21,614 bases of DNA from an uncultured Ignavibacteria bacterium. GTDB lineage: Bacteria; Bacteroidota; Ignavibacteria; Tepidaquicellales; Tepidaquicellaceae. The notes under the pieces were generated by a model that was given only the letters and a program-made list of their open reading frames with translations, searched no databases and was not told the origin of the DNA. Below are positions 17,301-21,614 of this stretch, piece after piece (position 1 is the stretch's first letter; each line of letters begins with the position of its first letter). The stretch is from positions 1-21,614 of the forward strand of contig CALJIG010000086.1 of NCBI GenBank assembly GCA_937974175.1, written 5' to 3'. A program made the translations under genes and the position numbers.

Positions 17301-18212
17301 ATTATATATAATTTTTTCTCCCTCTGTAGGGTCTGCCTTTAAGAGAGGAATTTGTTTTAATTTTGAATGAACTATTAAATTTAAATGGTCTTCATTTAAT
17401 TTACTGTTCGCAGGAATTCCTAAATCGTCACCTGTATTTTTATCGATAACATTCTCCAATACGATTCTATCCATGTAATCTGCATAGTTTGCATCGGTGA
17501 TATTTGCATATTCAACTAAGTTGAAAAGTTCAAGCATTTTTGAGTGCTCGTTTAATCCGAGGGCTTTTAATAAAGTCGAGAAATAGAATTTCTTTTTTCT
17601 ATCGATGTATGCAAATAATAAGTCATTGATATCAGTCGTGAATTCAACCCATGAACCTTTGTAAGGAATTACCCTTGCAGAATATAATTTTGTTCCGTTC
17701 GCATGGACAGATTCACTGAATACTACACCCGGTGATCTGTGAAGCTGGCTGACGATAACACGCTCAGCTCCGTTAATAATAAACGAACCTCTGTGAGTCA
17801 TATACGGTAAATTACCGAGGTAAACTTCCTGCTCGATAAAATAAGTATAATCTTTTGCAGAAGCTGTCGGCTTGGTCGAGAGACGCAGTTTTGCTTTAAC
17901 AGGAACAGCATAGGTTAACCCCTGCTCCTGACACTCTATCATATTATATGGCGGTTTTTCGATATTATACTCGATAAACTCCAATAATGCTGTCTCACGT
18001 GAATCAGAAACCGGAAAATTATCCTCGAATACTTTCTGAAGCCCGACTGATTTTCTTCGGCTAACTGGAACATCTTCCTGAAGAAAATCTTTGTATGACT
18101 GCACCTGAACATTCAAAAGATCCGGCGGATCGCTTTGAAGGTCCATTTTTGAAAATGTTAATCTGTTGTTCTTATGATTTAAAGGTCTGACGTTGAGATC
18201 TTTATAATCCAT
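14370..18212 (-). CDS. rpoB: DNA-directed RNA polymerase subunit beta
   Basis: Second-largest core polymerase subunit, forming the other half of the active-site cleft. It is 1280 residues from ATG 18212-18210. This start is chosen because a strong GGAGG lies ten bases before it. The frame is open 10 codons further to a TTG at 18242, but that extension would contain the Shine-Dalgarno itself. The rifampicin pocket SQLSQFMDQTNPLSEMTHKRRISALG keeps D480, H490, R493 and S495, so no classical resistance change is seen. Two lineage inserts stand out: an acidic stretch around DEESDSLVEKVVDEDKPEG, and a Lys/Glu-rich, probably coiled-coil insert between LFSRKTRDT and VTLGDELPTG, where FCB and proteobacterial enzymes carry extra domains. 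It ends in TAG. Confidence 0.98.
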   Translation of the reverse strand: MDYKDLNVRPLNHKNNRLTFSKMDLQSDPPDLLNVQVQSYKDFLQEDVPVSRRKSVGLQKVFEDNFPVSDSRETALLEFIEYNIEKPPYNMIECQEQGLTYAVPVKAKLRLSTKPTASAKDYTYFIEQEVYLGNLPYMTHRGSFIINGAERVIVSQLHRSPGVVFSESVHANGTKLYSARVIPYKGSWVEFTTDINDLLFAYIDRKKKFYFSTLLKALGLNEHSKMLELFNLVEYANITDANYADYMDRIVLENVIDKNTGDDLGIPANSKLNEDHLNLIVHSKLKQIPLLKADPTEGEKIIYNTIISDDEESDSLVEKVVDEDKPEGRRRKSDVSMSESEAESAKSYIEKLFFNPKKYDLGNVGRYKINYKLGLNIDDHITILTKEDIVSIIEYIRDLVDNRKEVDDIDHLGNRRVRTVAEQLASQFALGLSRMGRTIRDKMSIHDEENLTPSKLISSRPITSALASFFGTSQLSQFMDQTNPLSEMTHKRRISALGPGGLSRERAGFEVRDVHYTHYGRLCPIETPEGPNIGLISSLCIHSRVNELGFIETPYRKVTNSKVTTEIEYLSAEKEDMYKIAQANEGVKNNGDFVNAKVKSRNKGDFPVLKPEEVDYMDVATNQIVSAAAALIPFLEHDDANRALMGSNMQRQAVPLLRPEAPLVGTGFEEIVARDSRTMITAEADGVVESVTGDRIIVRYNIREDSEENLLSFDDKRVVEHQLVKFLRTNQDTSINQRPRVFEGQKVKKGDILADGSSTQHGELALGRNVLVAFMPWNGYNFEDAIVISEKVVSEDIYTSIHIEEFSLEVRDTKRGEEELTKEIPNVSEEATKDLDENGIVRIGAEVKEGDILIGKVTPKGETEPTPEEKLLRAIFGDKAGDVKDASLKATPGLKGIVINKKLFSRKTRDTESKREEKKKIDKYEADRKKEIKDLNVKYAEKLGILLEDKEASTVRDKKGNVIFKAGYSFKRDTFVDLVDNKGFDVNNFDYDNEWTSNKKAAALIPDIYKNYTYKFNEIEERYKRLKVKVTLGDELPTGVVKLAKVYVAKKRKLSVGDKMAGRHGNKGVVSKIVPPEDMPFLPDGTPVDIVLNPLGVPSRMNLGQLYETALGWAAKLMGVKFATPIFDGASVEQIQEILVKAGLSANSRTYLYDGRTGERFDQEVTCGQIYMLKLSHLVDDKIHARSIGPYSLITQQPLGGKAQFGGQRFGEMECWALQGYGASHVLQEMLTYKSDDVNGRSRVYEAIIKGDNLPEAGVPESFNVLMKELQGLCLDIVPE

Positions 18213-18222
18213 CTGGTTTTTT

Positions 18223-18227
18223 CCTCC
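18223..18227 (-). promoter_or_regulatory. Shine-Dalgarno that decides the rpoB start
   Basis: GGAGG on the minus strand, ten bases before ATG 18212. It is the strongest ribosome-binding site in the window and excludes the upstream TTG at 18242 as the main start. Its first two Gs could pair with the right arm of the hairpin at 18244-18272 in an alternative fold. Confidence 0.8.
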
Positions 18228-18243
18228 GGATATAATTAGCAAA

Positions 18244-18272
18244 TAATCCCGGCATGGTATTTACCGGGATTA
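18244..18272 (-). promoter_or_regulatory. Hairpin between rplL and rpoB, possible attenuator or processing site
   Basis: Minus-strand RNA forms a perfect 9-bp stem, TAATCCCGG / CCGGGATTA, with an 11-base loop. It is followed by TTTGCTAATTAT, a weak U-run that could give only partial termination. It lies 52 bases after the rplL stop and ends 16 bases before the rpoB Shine-Dalgarno. In E. coli the same gap holds an attenuator and an RNase III site that set the ribosomal-protein to polymerase ratio. A similar role is inferred here by position. Confidence 0.6.
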
Positions 18273-18324
18273 CTTGTGTTTAAATTTTTATTGTGAATGA
18301 ACTAAAAAATTAAATGATACTAAA

Positions 18325-18699
18325 TTATTTTATTTCTACTTTAGCACCGGCTGCTTCTAATTCGCCTTTTAATTTTTCAGCATCTGCTTTAGAGATGTTT
18401 TCTTTAACAGGTTTTGGAGCACTTTCAACTAAAGCTTTTGCTTCTGTTAAGCCTAAGCCTGAAGCATTTTTAACTGCTTTAATTACGTTGATTTTTTGTG
18501 CGCCTGCTTCAACTAACATTACTGTGAATTCGGTTTGCTCTTCAGCTGCTGCTGCTGGAGCACCTGCTGCCGGACCTGCCATCATCATTGGAGCTGCTGC
18601 GGTCACGCCGAATTTTTCTTCTAATGCTTTTTTAAGTTCTGAAGCTTCTAAAAGTGTTAAAGCTTCAATTTTTTCTACTAATTCTGCTACTTTAGACAT
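18325..18699 (-). CDS. rplL: 50S ribosomal protein L7/L12
   Basis: Multi-copy stalk protein that recruits and activates translational GTPases. It has 124 residues: an N-terminal dimerisation domain (about 1-33), a flexible Ala/Gly/Pro-rich hinge (about 34-53), and the globular C-terminal domain with EFTVMLVEAGAQKINVIKAV and GLGLTEAKALVESAPKPVKE, which contains the factor-binding helices. The ATG start gives MSKVAELVEKIEAL. It lies 69 bases downstream of rplJ, whose product anchors L12 dimers to the ribosome. Confidence 0.98.
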   Translation of the reverse strand: MSKVAELVEKIEALTLLEASELKKALEEKFGVTAAAPMMMAGPAAGAPAAAAEEQTEFTVMLVEAGAQKINVIKAVKNASGLGLTEAKALVESAPKPVKENISKADAEKLKGELEAAGAKVEIK

Positions 18700-18768
18700 T
18701 TTATTTTTATTCTTTAAATTTTAAAATTGGTTGTGCGTTTTATTTTTCAATAATTCGCGGGATAAAAC

Positions 18769-19302
18769 TTAAGCTGCTTTTTTCTTCGCTGCTTCTTCAA
18801 TAACGCTTGCAAGATCTCTCATTACTGCATTGATAGAACCGACTATACCTGATACCGGAGCATCTAAGCTGCTAAGTATCGCGGAAATAAGTTCAGGTTT
18901 GCTTTGCAATGCTGCAATTTGATTCAATGAATTATCACCATAGATCTCATTCTCAATTACTGCGAGTTTAAGTCTTGGCTTTTCAATTTTATCAAAATGC
19001 TTTTTAAGAATTTTCGCCGGTTCAACAGGATCAGCTCCGGCAAATATAATACCGGTAGTTCCTTTTAAAGACGGTGAAATTTTTTCTTTATGAGAGGAAT
19101 ACTTCTGCGAGTCGGTTAGAGCTCTGTTTACAAGTGTATTCTTTACAACTTTGTAGATGATACCGGATTTTTTGAAATCTTTGCGAAGTAAATTAACCTG
19201 TTCTACCGTTATTCCGGCAAAGTCAGTTAAATATATCGCAGAAGAGTTATCCAACATCTCAAGAATCTCACCTTGTAACTCGGCTTTTTGATCTCTATTC
19301 AT
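18769..19302 (-). CDS. rplJ: 50S ribosomal protein L10
   Basis: Stalk-base protein that binds 23S rRNA and carries the L12 dimers. It has 177 residues. The N-terminal rRNA-binding domain includes SSAIYLTDFAGITVEQVNLLRKDFKKSGIIYKVVKNTL (broken here by no frameshift), followed by GTTGIIFAGADPVEPAKILKKH, and the C-terminal helix ends VIEEAAKKKAA, the L12-binding tail. The ATG follows a purine-rich AAAGAGAGA without spacing, a weak ribosome-binding site. It is preceded by a 211-base structured leader, consistent with the known L10 translational feedback. Confidence 0.97.
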   Translation of the reverse strand: MNRDQKAELQGEILEMLDNSSAIYLTDFAGITVEQVNLLRKDFKKSGIIYKVVKNTLVNRALTDSQKYSSHKEKISPSLKGTTGIIFAGADPVEPAKILKKHFDKIEKPRLKLAVIENEIYGDNSLNQIAALQSKPELISAILSSLDAPVSGIVGSINAVMRDLASVIEEAAKKKAA

Positions 19303-19513
19303 TCTCTCTTTTGGTGTTTTAAGATTTTTTTAAATGTAGAAGCATTTAAAAAGGTAAAATAAGCTAATCTCCTCACAAAGAGATTAACTGAGTGCGTAAA
19401 CTTTTATTTTGTATTATTTGTACAAATAAAGCAGCCCGATAAAAAAACGATTTTTATCGGGTGCATAAATTTTTCGGTATTGTTAACTTTATTAGAAATG
19501 TTAAACTATAAAA
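19303..19513 (-). promoter_or_regulatory. Structured rplJ leader, candidate L10 autoregulatory leader
   Basis: The 211 bases between rplA and rplJ hold four hairpins in minus-strand order. They are an 11-bp perfect stem CCCGATAAAAA/TTTTTATCGGG with a 5-base loop (19461-19435); the palindrome TTATTTGTACAAATAA (19429-19414); a 7-bp stem TAATCTC/GAGATTA (19386-19365); and a 10-bp perfect stem TTTTTAAATG/CATTTAAAAA with a 6-base loop (19352-19327). The last lies 24 bases before the rplJ ATG. Many bacteria carry an L10-binding leader exactly here. I could not confirm the consensus L10-site fold by eye. The first hairpin could also be a partial terminator after rplA, though its U-run is poor (CTGCTTTATTT). 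Confidence 0.65.
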
Positions 19514-20218
19514 TTAAGCTGCAACTTTCATTTCATTTAAAGCTCTGTCAACTTTTACGCCGGGACCCATTGTTGAAGAGACAGTGATGCTCTTTATATA
19601 GGTGCCTTTTGCTGCTGACGGCTTTAATTTGATAATTGTATTTAAGAAAGTTACGATGTTTTCTTTCAATTTGTTATTATCGAATGATAATTTTCCGATA
19701 ATAGAGTGTACTATTCCTGTTTTATCTACTCTGAAATCAATCTTACCTGCTTTTACTTCTTTTACAGCAGTAGCAACATCCATTGTAACAGTTCCGCTCT
19801 TAGGATTCGGCATTAAGCCTCTTGGTCCTAAAATCTTAGCAATCTTTCCGAGTTCCATCATTGAGTCAGGTGTAGAAATAATTACGTCCACATCTGTCCA
19901 TCCATCAGCGATTTTCTTTAAATAGTCATCAAAACCGTAAAAATCGGCTCCTGCATTCTTTGCATCTTCCTGTTTATCCGGACTCTTTGCAATTACTAAC
20001 ACTCTTACACTTTTTCCCGTTCCATTTGGAAGAGAAACTGTGCCTCTAACAACCTGATCAGCGTGTTTTGGGTCAACACCTAATCTTACTGCAATATCAA
20101 CTGATTCGTCGAATTTTGCAGATTTTGCTTTTTTCAATAATTCAACAGCGTCCGCGATGTTATACTCTTTGGATACGTCAATCTTTGAATTGTCTTTTTG
20201 TCTTTTTGTAAGTTTCAT
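19514..20218 (-). CDS. rplA: 50S ribosomal protein L1
   Basis: Ribosomal protein of the mobile L1 stalk near the E site, and in other bacteria the translational repressor of the L11-L1 mRNA. The 234-residue length is usual. Recognisable segments are KFDESVDIAVRLGVDPKHADQVVRGTVSLPNGTGKSVRVLV, the signature around ILGPRGLMPNPKSGTVT, and the closing SSTMGPGVKVD. It starts at ATG, 21 bases after rplK, with no clear Shine-Dalgarno, so it is probably translated from the same message by coupling. Confidence 0.98.
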   Translation of the reverse strand: MKLTKRQKDNSKIDVSKEYNIADAVELLKKAKSAKFDESVDIAVRLGVDPKHADQVVRGTVSLPNGTGKSVRVLVIAKSPDKQEDAKNAGADFYGFDDYLKKIADGWTDVDVIISTPDSMMELGKIAKILGPRGLMPNPKSGTVTMDVATAVKEVKAGKIDFRVDKTGIVHSIIGKLSFDNNKLKENIVTFLNTIIKLKPSAAKGTYIKSITVSSTMGPGVKVDRALNEMKVAA

Positions 20219-20239
20219 TTGTTTTTCGGTTTTTTAAAA

Positions 20240-20665
20240 TTAACCTTCCACAGTTATACCCATACTACGGGCAGTGCCTTTCACAAGGTTTATAGCCGAC
20301 TCAAGTGTGGTAGCGTTGAAATCAGGCATTTTTGTTTCAGCAATTTCTGTTACTTGTGCTAAAGTAACTTTGCCAACTTTATTTTTATTTGGAACTCCTG
20401 AACCTTTTTCAATACCCGCTGCTTTTATAAGCAAGGTTGCTGCCGGTGGAGTTTTTGTTATAAATGTAAATGATTTATCCGAGAATACTGTTATTACTAC
20501 CGGAATTATTAATCCTTTTTTATCCTGGGTTCTTGCATTAAACTGTTTGCAAAATTCCATACCGTTCACACCTCTTTGACCAAGTGCAGGACCAACGGGA
20601 GGAGCCATTGTTGCGCCGCCTGCCGGAATTTGTAATTTAACGAAACCTGTTATTTTTTTTGCCAT
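20240..20665 (-). CDS. rplK: 50S ribosomal protein L11
   Basis: Protein of the GTPase-associated centre that binds 23S rRNA with L10/L12. The 141-residue length is standard. It begins MAKKITGFVKLQIPAGGATMAPPVGPALGQRGVNGMEFCKQFN, with the proline-rich N-terminal domain and GPALGQ motif. It ends with the RNA-binding C-terminal domain, including TARSMGITVEG. The ATG start lies 22 bases after nusG. No Shine-Dalgarno is evident. Confidence 0.98.
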   Translation of the reverse strand: MAKKITGFVKLQIPAGGATMAPPVGPALGQRGVNGMEFCKQFNARTQDKKGLIIPVVITVFSDKSFTFITKTPPAATLLIKAAGIEKGSGVPNKNKVGKVTLAQVTEIAETKMPDFNATTLESAINLVKGTARSMGITVEG

Positions 20666-20687
20666 GTTATTATATTATTAATCTCTT

Positions 20688-21311
20688 TTATTCTCTTTCA
20701 ATTTGGGTAAGTTCAAGCTCAATCGGAGTTTTTCTTCCGAATATACTTACCATAACTTTGACCTTCATCTTTTCAGGATTTATCTCTAAGATATTTCCGT
20801 TGAAATTATTGAATGGTCCGCTTGTAACCTTAACAGCATCACCGACATTAAAGTTAATATCGATTTTCTCTGTTGCGCTCTCCTCAGAAAGCAATGCCTG
20901 AATTCTTTTTACTTCAGCAGCGCTTAAAGGGATAGCCTCAAGCTTCTTTCCTTTTTTAACACCTACCATGTTAATAATTGACGGAGTCTTGGCAATAAAA
21001 TCTCTGATGTTATCATTCAAATCAGCATTTATAAGGATATAACCGGGAAGAAAATTTTTAAGTTTAATTTTTTTCTTTCCGTTTTTTACTTCATATACTT
21101 TTTCGTAAGGAATTACTACATGCTTTATTCTCTCTTCTAATCCTTCTGCTCTTATTTCGTTCTCAAGATAAAGTTTAACTTTATTCTCGTGACCGGAAAC
21201 AATTCTTACAGCATACCATTTATATGGGCTATTAGCATCATCTTCGATAAGCGCAGGAGTTTCAGCAGTCTCGTCTTTTTGTTCTTCGATATTTACGTTT
21301 TCTTCTGTCAT
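20688..21311 (-). CDS. nusG: Transcription termination/antitermination factor NusG
   Basis: Elongation factor that clamps RNA polymerase and links it to Rho or the ribosome. It has 207 residues: an acidic N-terminal extension of about 30 residues, the NGN domain (KWYAVRIVSGHENKVK to FIAKTPSIINMVG, including the conserved LPGYILI), a linker, and the KOW domain VGDAVKVTSGPFNNFNG to the end. The ATG overlaps the secE stop by one base. The acidic extension, absent from short NusG proteins, is the only departure from the usual pattern. Confidence 0.97.
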   Translation of the reverse strand: MTEENVNIEEQKDETAETPALIEDDANSPYKWYAVRIVSGHENKVKLYLENEIRAEGLEERIKHVVIPYEKVYEVKNGKKKIKLKNFLPGYILINADLNDNIRDFIAKTPSIINMVGVKKGKKLEAIPLSAAEVKRIQALLSEESATEKIDINFNVGDAVKVTSGPFNNFNGNILEINPEKMKVKVMVSIFGRKTPIELELTQIERE

Positions 21312-21508
21312 TATTGTGCAGGAGTACTAAAAATTAATGCTAAACCTTTGCTGATAGCCTGGTCAATTCCCCATACGAATACAGCGGAAATAACCATCGT
21401 TACTAATACGATTATTGTTGAACCTCTCAGCTCTGATTTTTTTGGCCAGGAAACTTTTTTCATTTCCTTTACCATGTCTTCGAAAAAACCTACAATTTTT
21501 TCTTTCAT
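21311..21508 (-). CDS. secE: Preprotein translocase subunit SecE
   Basis: Small essential part of the SecYEG channel in the cytoplasmic membrane. It has 65 residues with the amphipathic SecE signature FFEDMVKEMKKVSWPKKSELRGST, then one membrane helix (about 32-50). This is the short one-helix form found in most bacteria, not the three-helix E. coli form. The ATG lies 40 bases after the tRNA-Trp 3' end and the stop overlaps the nusG start (TAATG). Confidence 0.96.
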   Translation of the reverse strand: MKEKIVGFFEDMVKEMKKVSWPKKSELRGSTIIVLVTMVISAVFVWGIDQAISKGLALIFSTPAQ

Positions 21509-21548
21509 TTTCGTTATCTAGTTTTTATTGCTAGTTTGTTAGACCGGG

Positions 21549-21614
21549 CACGGGAGGAGGGACTCGAACCCCCAACCAACGGTTTTGGAGACCGCTACTC
21601 TACCAATTGAGCTA
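21549..21614 (-). tRNA. trnW: tRNA-Trp (CCA anticodon), 5' end cut by window edge
   Basis: The minus strand gives bases 8-73 of a tRNA: TA, D-arm GCTC/GAGT, anticodon stem GCGGT/ACCGT enclosing loop CTCCAAA with anticodon CCA (Trp), T-arm GGGGG-TTCGAGT-CCCTC, the 3' acceptor strand CTCCCGT and discriminator G. Only the seven 5' acceptor bases lie beyond the window. The 3' end is followed by CCC, so CCA is not encoded and must be added by the CCA-adding enzyme. tRNA-Trp directly before secE-nusG is a widely conserved arrangement. Confidence 0.96.

Noticed and set aside
1..21614. Mobile elements, CRISPR arrays, toxin-antitoxin or defence genes
   Set aside because: No transposase, integrase, spaced direct repeats or defence motifs were seen. 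Coding is dense with conserved housekeeping genes in one direction.

Overview
The window is AT-rich and almost fully coding, and every supported gene lies on the minus strand, so genes are transcribed from high to low coordinates. It joins two core bacterial gene blocks. The upstream block is tRNA-Trp, secE, nusG, rplK, rplA, rplJ, rplL, rpoB and rpoC, covering export, transcription elongation, ribosomal stalk and RNA polymerase. The downstream block is the start of a division and cell-wall (dcw) cluster: mraZ, rsmH, ftsL, a PASTA-bearing ftsI/PBP, murE, murF, mraY and murD, with murD cut by the left edge. A single unrecognised 196-residue gene sits between the blocks.

The sequence suggests a Gram-negative-type bacterium of the Bacteroidota/Chlorobiota/Ignavibacteria (FCB) group. 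The reasons are low GC, mostly weak or absent Shine-Dalgarno sequences, a Bacteroidota-style promoter (TTTG-N19-TAnnTTTG) before mraZ, a long lysine/glutamate-rich insert in RpoB, and a DNPR motif in MurE that predicts meso-diaminopimelate peptidoglycan. murF sits between murE and mraY; from memory this fits Chlorobi/Ignavibacteria-like lineages better than classical Bacteroidetes. The placement is an inference and no species is claimed.

Right to left: the tRNA-Trp lacks only the 5' strand of its acceptor stem and encodes no CCA. secE and nusG overlap by one base, and rplK and rplA follow within about 20 bases each. A 211-base structured leader with several hairpins precedes rplJ-rplL, where L10 autoregulation would be expected. 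A perfect 9-bp hairpin lies between rplL and rpoB, where other bacteria carry an attenuator. rpoC ends at a clear intrinsic terminator near 9990-10020.

The dcw genes overlap or nearly touch and look like one transcription unit. It appears to be driven from a promoter and a three-repeat MraZ operator at 9121-9182. The cluster encodes the operon regulator (MraZ), the 16S rRNA m4C1402 methylase (RsmH), two divisome proteins (FtsL, FtsI) and the ligases and translocase that build UDP-MurNAc-pentapeptide and lipid I. Five of its eight genes start with GTG or TTG, whereas all ribosomal and RNA polymerase genes start with ATG.

I found no mobile element, CRISPR array, defence system or new enzymatic system. 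The notable content is regulatory: the mraZ control region, the rplJ leader, the rplL-rpoB hairpin and the unknown gene at the junction.
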